The position numbers were made by a program, and so were the translations under genes. Positions 26,502-36,573 of a stretch of DNA of 64,000 nucleotides are shown here, piece by piece. The notes beneath the pieces are model-generated. The model saw only the letters and a program-made list of their open reading frames with translations, was not told the origin of the DNA and searched no databases. Source of the DNA: Alteromonas sp. M12 (GTDB lineage: Bacteria; Pseudomonadota; Gammaproteobacteria; Enterobacterales; Alteromonadaceae). The stretch lies in NCBI RefSeq assembly GCF_037478005.1, contig NZ_CP144164.1, positions 4,464,001 through 4,528,000 on the forward strand, written 5' to 3'. Positions within the stretch are counted from its first letter, which is position 1. The number at the start of each line of letters is the position of its first letter.

Positions 26502-27773
26502 ATGTTTATGCTGAACAGTACGGACGATGATGCCCAACCAAAAATGCCAAGTACTTTATTGGGTTTGCGACTATGGCGACGAATTGATTATCAAACAATC
26601 TGCTTAAGTTTACTGACTTTGCTGTGTGTAGGCTCGGTTACCAAGGTTAAAGCACAACAAAGTGCAGCAAACTTAACGATTCCAATCGCGATAGTAGTAG
26701 AGCAACCAGCCAAGCCTAACAGCGTCCTTGCGAGTAAGTTACGGGCAGACAATCTGGCCGTCTCAGGCGCGCAACTAGGTATTAATGATAGCAATACGAC
26801 TGGTCGATTTTTACAACAGCATTTCGCACTAACAGTCTTTCAAGATGCCAACATTAGTGCATTACAGCAACAAGTTTCCAAATGGGAACAACATCACCAA
26901 GGACCAATAATAGCGGTAGGTAGCGACGCGCTTTTGGCCAATTTATTAAGCCATAATTCAGCCCGCCGCTTAGTCATAAATGCTGGCAATAAAAGTGATA
27001 CTTGGCGCACTAATCAATGTCAAAGCGGGTTACTGCACACCATTCCAAGTCAAGCTATGCTAAGTGATGCACTGGCCCAATTCATGGTGTTTAAACGCTG
27101 GCAAAAGTGGTTAATCGTGAGTTCATCTGATCAGCAAGATCAGACTATTGCGGCCTCCTATCAACGTTCAGCGAAACGCTTTGGAAGTAAAATCATTGGT
27201 CAACGTAAATGGACGTTCACTACTGACTTAAGACGGGTTGCACAACAAGAAGTCCCAGCGCTCACCCAGTCGAAAGATTACGATGTGGTTATTGTCACCG
27301 ATGCGCACAACCAATACGGTTTTTATCTGCCATATAACACTTGGCTCCCCCGGCCGGTAGCAGGTACTCATGGCCTCACTCCGGTCGCTTGGCATCATAG
27401 TATTGAACAGTGGGGAGCTGTGCAGTTGCAAAACCGATTTAATCAGTTCACTGCTAGAGATATGCAAAACGAAGATTATGCCGCTTGGTTAGCAGTAAGG
27501 GCGATAGCTGAAGCAGTTACTCGAACCAAATCAAATGATGTACAAGTGTTGTATCAGTATTTGCTAAGCGATAAATTTGAGTTGGCCGCATTTAAAGGTA
27601 GAAAGCTAACTTTTCGGGACTATAACGGCCAACTGCGCCAACCCATTCCGTTAGTTCAGCCCAATGCGTTAGTTAGTCAATCACCACAACAAGGTTTTCT
27701 GCATCCTTCGACTGATCTCGATACGCTCGGATACGACAAACCTGAAGTTAAATGCAATATGGACAAGGTATAA
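26502..27773 (+). CDS. ABC transporter substrate-binding protein of PQQ alcohol dehydrogenase systems
   Basis: A 423-residue exported protein. The hydrophobic signal segment is set back from the N-terminus (about residues 30-50, TICLSLLTLLCVGSVTKVKA). The body is a type-I periplasmic binding fold like branched-chain amino-acid receptors (LTIPIAIVVEQPAKP; VIVTDAHNQYGFYLP). Order (binding protein, propeller, ATPase, permease) equals that of the Pseudomonas ped/exa regions, where the PedA1A2BC system has been linked to lanthanide uptake. AAGGA lies before the ATG, nine bases away. It is the first gene of a tight four-gene operon. Confidence 0.82.
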   Translation: MFMLNSTDDDAQPKMPSTLLGLRLWRRIDYQTICLSLLTLLCVGSVTKVKAQQSAANLTIPIAIVVEQPAKPNSVLASKLRADNLAVSGAQLGINDSNTTGRFLQQHFALTVFQDANISALQQQVSKWEQHHQGPIIAVGSDALLANLLSHNSARRLVINAGNKSDTWRTNQCQSGLLHTIPSQAMLSDALAQFMVFKRWQKWLIVSSSDQQDQTIAASYQRSAKRFGSKIIGQRKWTFTTDLRRVAQQEVPALTQSKDYDVVIVTDAHNQYGFYLPYNTWLPRPVAGTHGLTPVAWHHSIEQWGAVQLQNRFNQFTARDMQNEDYAAWLAVRAIAEAVTRTKSNDVQVLYQYLLSDKFELAAFKGRKLTFRDYNGQLRQPIPLVQPNALVSQSPQQGFLHPSTDLDTLGYDKPEVKCNMDKV

Positions 27774-27776
27774 ATC

Positions 27777-28736
27777 ATGAAAAACCTGTTGTTAATCTCA
27801 TTCTTACTCGCAAATTTAAATTTGGCCTACGCAGAAACCGCCTATGTGTCTAACGAGAAAGATGACACCATCTCAATCATTGACCTAGATAGTTTAGAGG
27901 TGATCGATACCATTGATGTGGGAATGCGCCCTAGGGGCATCATTTTTAGTAAAGATTTTGCTTACTTGTATATTTGCGCCAGTGAATCTGATGCGGTACA
28001 AGTAATGGATGTGGCGACCAATAGAATTATTCACAACCTACCCTCTGGTGAAGATCCCGAACAATTTGCGTTGCACAAAAATGACCGTCATCTATACATC
28101 GCCAATGAGGACGACGCTGTGGTTACGGTAGTCGATACACAAACCCGCACCGTCCTCGCCCAAATCGATGTTGGTGTAGAGCCTGAGGGCATGGCGATTA
28201 GCCCAGATGGAAAGTGGGCAATAAATACCACTGAAACTACCAATATGTTGCATTGGATTGATACCAGCAATTTTCAATTGGTCGATAACACCTTGGTTGA
28301 TCAGCGCCCCCGTCATGTGGAATTTAGTTTAGATGGGAAACAATTGTGGTCATCATCGGAAATCGGTGGCACAGTCACAATTGTTGATGTTGATACGCGA
28401 AAAATACTACATACCATTCGCTTTAATGTGAAAGGGGTACACAAAGATCGGGTGCAACCGGTCGGAATAAAACTAACCGATGATGGCAAATATGCTTTTG
28501 TGGCTTTAGGACCCTCAAACCACGTTGCAGTGGTTGATGCAAAAACCTTTGAGGTGCTTGATTACTTATTAGTGGGACGACGAGTGTGGCAACTGGCCTT
28601 TGCAAAAGACCAATCGTTACTTTTAACGACCAATGGGGTAAGTGGTGATGTATCCATCATTGATGTCGAGGATCTAGAAGTGATAAAGACCATTAGAGTC
28701 GGTCGTTATCCTTGGGGTATAGCGGTGAAACCGTGA
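27777..28736 (+). CDS. PQQ-system-associated YVTN beta-propeller protein
   Basis: A 319-residue exported protein with signal MKNLLLISFLLANLNLAYA and seven repeats of the VSNEKDDTISIIDLDSLEVI type (YVTN propeller). The family accompanies PQQ dehydrogenases and the ABC system. It begins three bases after the binding protein stop, and its TGA overlaps the GTG of the ATPase gene. The propeller could capture the metal, the cofactor or the alcohol outside the membrane. A blade is not missing as far as I can see. Confidence 0.87.
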   Translation: MKNLLLISFLLANLNLAYAETAYVSNEKDDTISIIDLDSLEVIDTIDVGMRPRGIIFSKDFAYLYICASESDAVQVMDVATNRIIHNLPSGEDPEQFALHKNDRHLYIANEDDAVVTVVDTQTRTVLAQIDVGVEPEGMAISPDGKWAINTTETTNMLHWIDTSNFQLVDNTLVDQRPRHVEFSLDGKQLWSSSEIGGTVTIVDVDTRKILHTIRFNVKGVHKDRVQPVGIKLTDDGKYAFVALGPSNHVAVVDAKTFEVLDYLLVGRRVWQLAFAKDQSLLLTTNGVSGDVSIIDVEDLEVIKTIRVGRYPWGIAVKP

Positions 28737-29497
28737 AGCAAAATCAAGCAATCAGTCACACCGAATCAAGAGTACTAGAGATAACAGATCTGAATTATCG
28801 TTATCAGCAGAAGAAAGTACTAGAACAGGTCAATTTGTCTCTCGAAGCGGGCAAGTTTTACGCTTTGCTGGGCCCTAATGGCGCGGGTAAAAGCACATTA
28901 TTTTCACTTATTTGTCGGTTATTGAATACCGAACATGGTGAGATAAAAGTGCAAGGTGAAAATATACAAAAGTCGCCGCGCAGTGCGATGCAATCTATGG
29001 GCATAGTGTTTCAGCAAAGTACCTTAGATTTAGATTTGAGCATTGCCCAAAATCTGCTGTATCACGCCAGTTTGCATGGCATAAAACGCAGTATCGCCAG
29101 CCAACGAATGCAAGCAGAATTAAGTCGTTTTAATTTACAAGATAGACAACATGAAAAAGTCAGAAATCTCAATGGCGGTCATCGTCGTCGTGTAGAAATA
29201 GCCAGGGCTCTGCTGCACCAACCGACATTGCTATTACTCGATGAAGCAAGCGTGGGTTTGGACGTAGAAACCAGACAAAGTATCAATCAACATATCAGAC
29301 AACTGTGTGCCAAAGACGGAATTACCGTTTTGTCTTCCACCCATCAAATTGATGAAATCACCTTACAGGATCATCTGTTTATTTTACATCAAGGAAAGGT
29401 ATGTCTAGACGCTCCTTGTCAAAAAGCACTGTCTGACCAGGGTTGCAGCGATGTGGCAACTTTGTATCAGAAAATGACTATAGGGGAAGCCTCATGA
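28733..29497 (+). CDS. ABC transporter ATP-binding protein, PQQ alcohol dehydrogenase system
   Basis: About 254 residues. Walker A GPNGAGKST, Q-loop VFQQST, signature LNGGHRRRVEIARAL (an LNGG variant of LSGGQ), Walker B LLLLDEASVGLD, and switch His in SSTHQID are present. Start: the GTG at 28733 overlaps the propeller stop by four bases (GTGA); an earlier in-frame start lies inside that gene. It pairs with the ABC-2 type permease that follows, whose ATG overlaps its stop. Confidence 0.9.
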   Translation: MKQNQAISHTESRVLEITDLNYRYQQKKVLEQVNLSLEAGKFYALLGPNGAGKSTLFSLICRLLNTEHGEIKVQGENIQKSPRSAMQSMGIVFQQSTLDLDLSIAQNLLYHASLHGIKRSIASQRMQAELSRFNLQDRQHEKVRNLNGGHRRRVEIARALLHQPTLLLLDEASVGLDVETRQSINQHIRQLCAKDGITVLSSTHQIDEITLQDHLFILHQGKVCLDAPCQKALSDQGCSDVATLYQKMTIGEAS

Positions 29498-30291
29498 TTC
29501 AATACTGGTATTGCTTTAACGGTATTATTAAACGAGAGATGCTGCGCTTTCTACAACAAAAAGCTAGGCTAGTAAGCGCTATCGTCAGACCGCTTTTATG
29601 GTTAGTGGTATTTGCCGCCGGATTTCGCGCAGCCTTAGGGATTGCGATTATCCCCCCTTATCAAACCTACATAACCTATGACGTCTATATAGTGCCGGGA
29701 CTGGCAGGCATTATATTGCTATTTAACGGCTTACAAAGTTCGTTATCTATGGTTTATGACCGCGAGATGGGCAGTATGAAAGTACTCCTCACCAGTCCTA
29801 TGCCTAGGCCATTTTTACTCATTGCAAAACTGCTGGCGGGTGCCAGTATCTCCATTATTCAAGTATATGTATTTTTTGCGATAGCATGGCTGTTGGGGAT
29901 TAAAATGACACTAGTGGGTTACTTGCTGGCCTTTCCTGCACTGCTGCTCACGGCCCTAATGTTAGGAGCACTAGGATTGTTTTTGTCCTCTCGAATTAAA
30001 CAGCTTGAGAACTTTGCAGGAGTAATGAATTTTGTCGTATTTCCGATGTTTTTCTTATCCTCAGCTCTTTACCCACTTTGGAAAATGCGCGAGTCAAACG
30101 AAGTGTTATATTGGATATCTCAATACAACCCCTTTACTCATGGAGTAGAACTTATTCGATTCGCCTTGTATGAATCAGCGAATTTTAATGCCATGATAAT
30201 AACCTTGGTAACAACGGTAATACTAAGCGCCTTAGCCATCTGGGGTTACGACCCCAAACGTAGTTTGCAAAAAGTGAGAACCAAGATATGA
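29494..30291 (+). CDS. ABC-2 type permease, PQQ alcohol dehydrogenase system
   Basis: About 265 residues with six membrane spans. The ABC-2 signature region is YNPFTHGVELIRFALY near the end, and an amphipathic N-terminus (FNGIIKREMLRFLQQKA) precedes span 1. ABC-2 permeases mostly export, yet the homologous set in P. putida is required for growth on low lanthanide, so the direction is open. The ATG at 29494 overlaps the ATPase stop (ATGA). Confidence 0.87.
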   Translation: MIQYWYCFNGIIKREMLRFLQQKARLVSAIVRPLLWLVVFAAGFRAALGIAIIPPYQTYITYDVYIVPGLAGIILLFNGLQSSLSMVYDREMGSMKVLLTSPMPRPFLLIAKLLAGASISIIQVYVFFAIAWLLGIKMTLVGYLLAFPALLLTALMLGALGLFLSSRIKQLENFAGVMNFVVFPMFFLSSALYPLWKMRESNEVLYWISQYNPFTHGVELIRFALYESANFNAMIITLVTTVILSALAIWGYDPKRSLQKVRTKI

Positions 30292-30352
30292 CTCGACAGT
30301 ACACGCCCAAATCTTGTAAAATAATTGTTAAACTCAAATTAGGTTGTTCATT

Positions 30353-31018
30353 ATGATAGAAATATTAGTAGCTGATGATCATCCATTGTTCCGCTATGCA
30401 ATTACCGATTTTGTAGAGCGAAATATCCCTGACACGCAAACGATCACTTGTACTGATTTGGAAGAAGCTCTTGCTCAAGCAGAAGAGAATCCGAATATCG
30501 ACCTAGTTTTACTTGATCTCAACATGCCCGGTATGGATGGTTTGAATGGGATAGTCCGATTTCGCAATTTATATCCTGAAGTGCCGATTGTGATCGTTTC
30601 AGCAGAAGAAGATAAGAGTGTTGTTCTTCAATCATTTACTTATGGCGCCGTTGGTTTCATAACTAAATCTTCGAGTTGTGAGCAAATTGTCGCGGCTATT
30701 GAACAAGTGCTTTCTGGTCAAGTCTATTTGCCACCGGATATTATTCGTAAAGGTTCCGTTAGTGAACCGAAAAAAGATTTAGCCGCACAACAGATAGATC
30801 CGAAATTAATTGGTGCGCTAACAAGGAGACAGTTACTGGTTTTCGAGTGTATCACCAAAGGCAAATCGAATAAGCAAATCGCTTACGAACTCAATATTGC
30901 AGAAACCACTGTTAAAGCCCATGTCTCTGCGATATTAAATAAATTAAATGTACACAATCGAATTCAAGCAGCTTTGTGTGCGGCTAATATTGATTTTAAC
31001 CAATACTTAATTCGCTAA
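30353..31018 (+). CDS. LuxR-family response regulator (ExaE/ErdR/AgmR-like)
   Basis: About 221 residues. The receiver domain has ADDHPLF, phospho-Asp in LVLLDLNMPGMDG (near 55), VSAEE and FITKSS. A GerE-type helix-turn-helix is at about 155-215 (LTRRQLLVFECITKGKSNKQ). Homologues beside PQQ dehydrogenases activate them (ExaE, AgmR, ErdR). The ATG at 30353 is chosen over the TTG nine bases earlier. It follows the ABC operon by 61 bases and converges on the hybrid kinase. Confidence 0.86.
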   Translation: MIEILVADDHPLFRYAITDFVERNIPDTQTITCTDLEEALAQAEENPNIDLVLLDLNMPGMDGLNGIVRFRNLYPEVPIVIVSAEEDKSVVLQSFTYGAVGFITKSSSCEQIVAAIEQVLSGQVYLPPDIIRKGSVSEPKKDLAAQQIDPKLIGALTRRQLLVFECITKGKSNKQIAYELNIAETTVKAHVSAILNKLNVHNRIQAALCAANIDFNQYLIR

Positions 31019-31084
31019 AAATTTAGTTTAATCGGTTATCCCAACTGCTCTTAATCAGTCAGCGCTGAATAAGGCCAATTGGGC

Positions 31085-33769
31085 TTAGTTGTTAGATAGT
31101 AAGTTAGAAATTGCCAGCTTCATCTTATGGGGCTTCACCGGTTTATTGAGTAAAGAATAACCTTTTTCTCGCACTTGTTGGCGAAGCTCATTGGTATAGT
31201 TGGCCGTAATCATAATCACAGGCACTGACTTTCCTAACACACTTTCGGTAATTTTCAGTGCATCAAAACCGGTTTCTCCGTTATCAAGATGGAAATCGGC
31301 AACTATCAATTGTGGCGCCAATGACCTTAACCAGTTGCGGTCTTGCAGTTGTTCTAGAGTTTGAACACTGGTTACCTGACATCCCCAGCCTTGCAATAAA
31401 GTCTCCATCCCGGAACAAATTTCAATATCATTATCAATGATTAGAATATTCGCATCTTCAAGGTGACTATTGAATCTATCTTGAGCCGTTGCTTGGTTCA
31501 AGGACAATTCTTGGCTGCTTTTTGTGCCATAAGGAATGAAGATACTAAACTTAGAACCTTGGCCTTCTACCGAAGTTACAGAGATACGATGATTCATAAC
31601 ACTGGCCAGCTTTTCAACGATAGCCAGACCTAAACCCAACCCCTGATCGTGACGTCGCTTTTTCGCATCAATACGGTTAAATTCGTGGAATATCTCCACT
31701 AACTTATCATCTGGAATGCCGATACCAGTATCACAGACTTGAATTTCCAGTGCCGATTTGCGTCTGCGAACCCCTAAGAGTATTGAGCCTTCATTGGTGT
31801 AACGCACGGCATTACTGAGTAAGTTACGTAAAATACGAGCCAATAAATAAGCATCAGAATGCACCACTCGGGTAGAGCCGCTAAATCGAAAACGTAAATT
31901 TTTCGCTTCGGTTTGCGGACCAAATTCACTGGCCAAATTATTCAATAAGTCATTAATCGAAAAGTCTTCTAATACGGGTTCGATCAAGCCAGCTTCAAGT
32001 TTTGAAATATCCACTAAAGCACTGATTAGTGATTCGAGGTTTTCCAATGAGTAACTTAACGAACTCAACAGTTTTTCAGCATCGGCACTCAAACTAAGTT
32101 CATTCAGCGCAGCGACAAATAGCCGCGAAGAATTCATCGGCTGCAATAAATCATGGCTAGTCGCCGCTAGGAACTTACTTTTAGATTCATTGGCGCGGTC
32201 TGCCTCGCTTTTCGCATCAATTAAACTTTTTTCGGCCAATTGGCGATCTTCTATTTCCTGGCGCAACTGCAGATTAATTTCAGATATTTTTTGGGTGCGT
32301 TGATTAACTCGCTGCTCCATGTAGTCATAGGCATGGCGTAACGCTTTGGCCGTTCTGCGCTGCTCAGTTACGTCTTGTTCTAACGTGAAAAATCCAATGA
32401 CATTACGATCTTGGTCAAAGTGAGGAATGAAAGTCTTGTTGGAGATACGCGGATTACCACCATCGTGCCTGTGCTCAACCTCAAAGTTGACTGATTGCCC
32501 TTGCATCGCCCTTTCAATGTACAGATAAAGTTTGTTGAATTCTTCTTCACCTAGTACATCATTCAAATGGTGGCTAATGATTTCTGAGCGAGACCGCTGG
32601 AACCATTTTTCGAATTCGCGGTTGACGAATTCATAACACATATCTTTGTTTACATATGAAATCAACGCAGGCATCGCATCGGTTATTAATCGAATACGCT
32701 GCTCACTTTCTTGCAGAGCCTGTTGGTTTAGGCTGCGTTCGGTTATATCAGTGTAACTATTCAGATATCCACCGCCACTTATTGAATGCCGTTTGATAAG
32801 AATAACCTTGCCGCTTTGCAAGGTTTTTTCAGTCTCAAAATCATCCTTTTGAGTTAGAATACCTGACAATTGGTTCTCGGTAAGTGACTCATCTAACTCA
32901 CTACCTCGCAGTAGTCCAAGATAGTTATCACCACGATGAACTTTGTTTTTGCGAATACCTGCTAATTGTAAAAACCGTTGATTCCACGTTTCAATATTGC
33001 CATTTGCATTCACTAAGGCAATTCCCTGAGACATGTTTTCTAAGGTCGACTTTAGTACCTGAGCTTGTTCAGCCATGGCTTTTTCATAGCGCAGCTCATC
33101 ACTTTGTTTAATGTTAGTAATGTCGGTATAAACTACAACTAAGTCCCCTTCAGAGGACTTTCTTTCGGACATTTGAATCCAGGTACCATCTTTGAGTTTA
33201 AAAATAGTATGGGTGATAGGATCAGGATACATTCCCACCGTCTTTTGTGCTTTTGCCTGCTTATCAACATAAGGTAAAGACGCGGCAGTGATTTCCTGAA
33301 AGGTTGTTTTGCCAATTTCAAAATCAATATTGTGTTTGCGCCAGAACTCGCTGCAACGGCTATTTACCATCACCATTTTTCGTTCATCATCAAATAAAGC
33401 AAAGGATTCAGAGATACTTTCAATTGCATCATTGAGTCTTTGTCGTGCCTGATCTGATGCCTGCCGGTTACGTTCAGCATCCAAACGTGCTTGTTCTAAT
33501 TTTTGGTTCGACTCTTCAAGTCGATGAAGGGTTTGCTGCAGTTTTTGAGTTCGTTCTTTTACTTTATCAGCCAGTAGCGCTGCATCTTCGAAGGATTGAT
33601 ATGCGTCACTGTGATTTCCCCACCCCATTTCAACGCGACGCATCAAAACATTGTTTATTTTGCTAAGTTTTTGATTTTCATAGCGCAGTTGTTCTAGTTC
33701 AGTTCTCTCATGATCTACTTTGACAGTTAGCTCACTACTTTCTGGTAAGGGAACGTTGGTTTGGGTCAT
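31085..33769 (-). CDS. nahK: Hybrid sensor histidine kinase, NahK/ErcS'-like, with three PAS domains
   Basis: About 894 residues and no membrane span. In order: an N-terminal coiled coil (about 20-115), three PAS domains (about 115-220, 235-340, 355-470), a second coiled coil, a HisKA domain with SHDLLQPMNSSRLF (His near 540), an ATPase domain (DTGIGIP, GLGLGLAIV), and a C-terminal receiver (NDIE acidic residues, LIVADFHLDNGETG with the acceptor Asp). Kinases of the NahK/ErcS' type end with this layout and sit in ethanol-oxidation regions of Pseudomonas. The ATG at 33769 overlaps the end of the FIST gene by 35 bases, so the two proteins are made together. Confidence 0.87.
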   Translation of the reverse strand: MTQTNVPLPESSELTVKVDHERTELEQLRYENQKLSKINNVLMRRVEMGWGNHSDAYQSFEDAALLADKVKERTQKLQQTLHRLEESNQKLEQARLDAERNRQASDQARQRLNDAIESISESFALFDDERKMVMVNSRCSEFWRKHNIDFEIGKTTFQEITAASLPYVDKQAKAQKTVGMYPDPITHTIFKLKDGTWIQMSERKSSEGDLVVVYTDITNIKQSDELRYEKAMAEQAQVLKSTLENMSQGIALVNANGNIETWNQRFLQLAGIRKNKVHRGDNYLGLLRGSELDESLTENQLSGILTQKDDFETEKTLQSGKVILIKRHSISGGGYLNSYTDITERSLNQQALQESEQRIRLITDAMPALISYVNKDMCYEFVNREFEKWFQRSRSEIISHHLNDVLGEEEFNKLYLYIERAMQGQSVNFEVEHRHDGGNPRISNKTFIPHFDQDRNVIGFFTLEQDVTEQRRTAKALRHAYDYMEQRVNQRTQKISEINLQLRQEIEDRQLAEKSLIDAKSEADRANESKSKFLAATSHDLLQPMNSSRLFVAALNELSLSADAEKLLSSLSYSLENLESLISALVDISKLEAGLIEPVLEDFSINDLLNNLASEFGPQTEAKNLRFRFSGSTRVVHSDAYLLARILRNLLSNAVRYTNEGSILLGVRRRKSALEIQVCDTGIGIPDDKLVEIFHEFNRIDAKKRRHDQGLGLGLAIVEKLASVMNHRISVTSVEGQGSKFSIFIPYGTKSSQELSLNQATAQDRFNSHLEDANILIIDNDIEICSGMETLLQGWGCQVTSVQTLEQLQDRNWLRSLAPQLIVADFHLDNGETGFDALKITESVLGKSVPVIMITANYTNELRQQVREKGYSLLNKPVKPHKMKLAISNLLSNN

Positions 33770-34946
33770 ATGGATATCCAATAGCAACACCCGTAAAGGT
33801 ATGATTCAGGTGCAATCCGTTAATTTGTTCGCCATAGGTACTAAAGCCGATTACATTGTTCTTTCGATACATTACAGACATTTCTTCGGCAATATCATGG
33901 TGTTCTATTTCTATTCGTCGGTGAATACAATCAAATCCAATAACCAACTGCATCTCACCCACGGATTCTTTCAATAAATTAAAAATAAGCGATGTATGTG
34001 GCAACAATCCGGGCGAAATCATTTTAGTTAACACCACGCCTGAGTCGATGGCACAGAAAAAAGTTAAACTCAGATCGTCATTCACTTTTTGAATACTGCG
34101 AATATACAATTGTTCACCAAATTGTACCGCCAGTGGGTACATTGCAAAAGTTTTAGAGTTCAAATCCTCTAACTTCAAACCATTAATTCTACAGTACTCA
34201 AGCGCCGCAGGTTCGGCATTAAATTCATGCACCACACGGGAATTAGGTGCTACCTGTGTTACCACTAGCTTTTCGTCTTCTGGTGATAAGTGATGCTGGC
34301 TAAACACTTCGAACTCACAAATTGTATTCACTAACATGATAACCGCAGCATTAGTGTAAAATTGGCCATCGTAATAAACTTGTGTGTTGAGGAAGTTCTG
34401 GTCATCGCCTGCAGAACCACCCACGATGGGGATATCTTGCAGACTCAAACTTAGTGCATTTATCACCAACTCTTCACGTACAGACAAACCATCTAATAAC
34501 GACAAAGCAAAACACTGCTTTTCAATGGGATGAGGAGACACTGCTTTTTCACGCAATTTATCCATCATTCCACCGACTAAAACATCAGATTCAGCTACAT
34601 TAAAGGTGGCTAAATCTTCAATTAATATAGACTCAACAGCAAATTCACTGCTACTTAATGCAAATGCGCTAATGCTGTGTTTACGATAGCCCAACGGGGT
34701 AATTTCACCAGCAGAAGTACAACCTATTACCACCGTATCTGAAAAATACTTAGTCAACTCTTTTGATAGTTCTGCTTGAGGATAATTAACCCCACAATAA
34801 AACACTACACATGTTGGCTGACAAGGCGCAATCGCAGCATAAATTTCTTCGGCAGCAAGCACAGGGTCAGTATGCTCCGAACCAGCCATTGCCACGCCTG
34901 GGATAGATTTTTCCACCACATTTAAATGCAGATTTTGATTGCCCAT
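33735..34946 (-). CDS. nosP: FIST-domain sensor protein, NosP-like
   Basis: About 403 residues: an N-terminal FIST_N domain (about 20-215, with VVIGCTSAGEITPLGY and IVGGSAGDDQNF) and a FIST_C domain (about 220-385, ending IGFSTYGEQINGLHLNHTFTGVAIG). In Pseudomonas aeruginosa the FIST protein NosP binds heme, senses nitric oxide and controls the kinase NahK encoded next to it; the same gene pair and overlap occur here. The start at 34946 has AGGAGG four bases upstream. A second, longer frame start is disfavoured. Ligand is not readable from sequence. Confidence 0.84.
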   Translation of the reverse strand: MGNQNLHLNVVEKSIPGVAMAGSEHTDPVLAAEEIYAAIAPCQPTCVVFYCGVNYPQAELSKELTKYFSDTVVIGCTSAGEITPLGYRKHSISAFALSSSEFAVESILIEDLATFNVAESDVLVGGMMDKLREKAVSPHPIEKQCFALSLLDGLSVREELVINALSLSLQDIPIVGGSAGDDQNFLNTQVYYDGQFYTNAAVIMLVNTICEFEVFSQHHLSPEDEKLVVTQVAPNSRVVHEFNAEPAALEYCRINGLKLEDLNSKTFAMYPLAVQFGEQLYIRSIQKVNDDLSLTFFCAIDSGVVLTKMISPGLLPHTSLIFNLLKESVGEMQLVIGFDCIHRRIEIEHHDIAEEMSVMYRKNNVIGFSTYGEQINGLHLNHTFTGVAIGYPYDPNQRSLTRK

Positions 34947-35014
34947 GTTTCCTCCTGATGTATGGAGGAATACTATCTCTTTCACAATTGCTTAACAACA
35001 AAAGCCATCATGTT

Positions 35015-35764
35015 TCACATACATTTAGCACTATTTTCATGTGTGCAAAGTAAATCTGGAAATTGACGGTAAAAAAATTGGCAAATGTCACCTACCTCAG
35101 GATCATGTAAATATCGCGGTCGAGGAAGCGTCACTTTTCTTTCTTCGATCACTGTCATCGGTTTTTCACTTAAAAATATGATTCTATCTGCAATAGCGAC
35201 AGCTTCAGTTAAGTCATGGGTAACATATAATATGCTTGAATGCATTTGTTGTTGAAGAATCAACAACTTCTGGCGTAACTGCTCTGCCGAAGGTGCATCT
35301 AAAGACGCAAAGGGTTCATCCATGAGTAACACCTCTGGGTTAAACATAAATGCTCTGGCTAAGGCGACCCGCTTGGTCATGCCACCGGATAATTGTTTCG
35401 GATAGGCATTCTCATGACCTTCCATACCAACCAGTTTAAGGATTTCCAACGCATCTTGCTCAACCCTTTGTTTATCCTTTCGGCCTTCAGCAACCAATAC
35501 GACATTTTCCAATACGGTCAACCAAGGCATCAATCGCGCCTCTTGAAACATTAAACCGATATTATGCATTGCACAATTTGGACTAGTGATAGTGCCTTCA
35601 AATTGCTCATCAAGACCAGCAATAAGATTGAGCAAGGTACTTTTACCCGCACCCGATGGACCAATTAAGGCTACAATTTCGTTTTCGTCCACCGAAAAAT
35701 TCAGGTTTTTAATTATGCTGACACCAGCTTCAAAAACTTTGTTATGAATATCTACAGTTAACAT
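35015..35764 (-). CDS. ABC transporter ATP-binding protein (nitrate/sulfonate/taurine type)
   Basis: About 249 residues. Walker A GPSGAGKST, signature LSGGMTKRVALARA, Walker B VLLMDEPFASLD and switch VTHDLTEA are clear. It belongs to the SsuB/TauB-like group of importers. The ATG at 35764 has GAGG eight bases upstream and overlaps the permease stop by seven bases. Last gene of a three-gene importer operon; the FIST-kinase pair starts 68 bases downstream on the same strand. Confidence 0.9.
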   Translation of the reverse strand: MLTVDIHNKVFEAGVSIIKNLNFSVDENEIVALIGPSGAGKSTLLNLIAGLDEQFEGTITSPNCAMHNIGLMFQEARLMPWLTVLENVVLVAEGRKDKQRVEQDALEILKLVGMEGHENAYPKQLSGGMTKRVALARAFMFNPEVLLMDEPFASLDAPSAEQLRQKLLILQQQMHSSILYVTHDLTEAVAIADRIIFLSEKPMTVIEERKVTLPRPRYLHDPEVGDICQFFYRQFPDLLCTHENSAKCM

Positions 35765-36573
35765 TTTCGCCACCTCGTTACTTTGCGTTCCCAGGGTCTT
35801 AAAATCAGCCCTTCAACGGTGTAAATAATTGCAGCAAAAGCAAAGGTATATGCCAAAATACTGGTGATATCGAAAAACTGAAAAAAGTTACCAAGTTGAA
35901 AACCAACACCGTTACTGCAGCCAACCAACTCCACAACTAATACAATTTTCCAAACTAACGCTAGTCCCGTTCTCGCTGCTGCTAAAAAATATGGATAGAG
36001 CTGTGGTAGATATACTTTTGTTAACGTTCGCTGCCAGGGTAATTGATAGACTTTCGCTACCTCCATCAGACTTTTATCGATGGCTTTTGCTCCCTCACGT
36101 AAAGTGACAGCAACATTGGGCGCTTTGTTCAAAATAACTGCTAACACTGCAGAAAATTCATTTAGCCCGAACCACATAAAGCACAAAATGATGGTGACCA
36201 GTGCAGGTATATTTAGGGCCAAAGTGAGTAGGCTATCCAGCCAAATATCAACCTTTTTGAAATAGCCCATGAGCAGACCAATAATCGAACCCAGCAACAT
36301 AGCAATGACGAAACTGAACATCACTCGTTGTAGAGTTACTCCCAAATGATAGGGCAGTTCATTTGATGCAATATGTTCAATAAGCGCGTTAAAGACCGCT
36401 GTTGGCGACGGCAACATTTGTACTGCAAAAAACCATACACTTAATTGCCAAAGACCCAACAATAGTAATAACGAGGCAATACGAATAAACGTATTTCCTT
36501 GGAAACCCTTAGATTTAACTTGAATTGGCTTTGTAGCTTTATCTAACACGGGTGTGACGCCAGAAGATATCAT
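35758..36573 (-). CDS. ABC transporter permease (SsuC/TauC-like)
   Basis: A 271-residue protein with six membrane spans; the EAA loop is visible as EVAKVYQLPWQRTLTKVYLP. Typical permease of the nitrate/sulfonate/taurine group. GGGAGG lies eight bases before the ATG, which is inside the end of the binding-protein gene (35-base overlap). Substrate is unknown; see the binding protein. Confidence 0.88.
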   Translation of the reverse strand: MISSGVTPVLDKATKPIQVKSKGFQGNTFIRIASLLLLLGLWQLSVWFFAVQMLPSPTAVFNALIEHIASNELPYHLGVTLQRVMFSFVIAMLLGSIIGLLMGYFKKVDIWLDSLLTLALNIPALVTIILCFMWFGLNEFSAVLAVILNKAPNVAVTLREGAKAIDKSLMEVAKVYQLPWQRTLTKVYLPQLYPYFLAAARTGLALVWKIVLVVELVGCSNGVGFQLGNFFQFFDITSILAYTFAFAAIIYTVEGLILRPWERKVTRWRKC

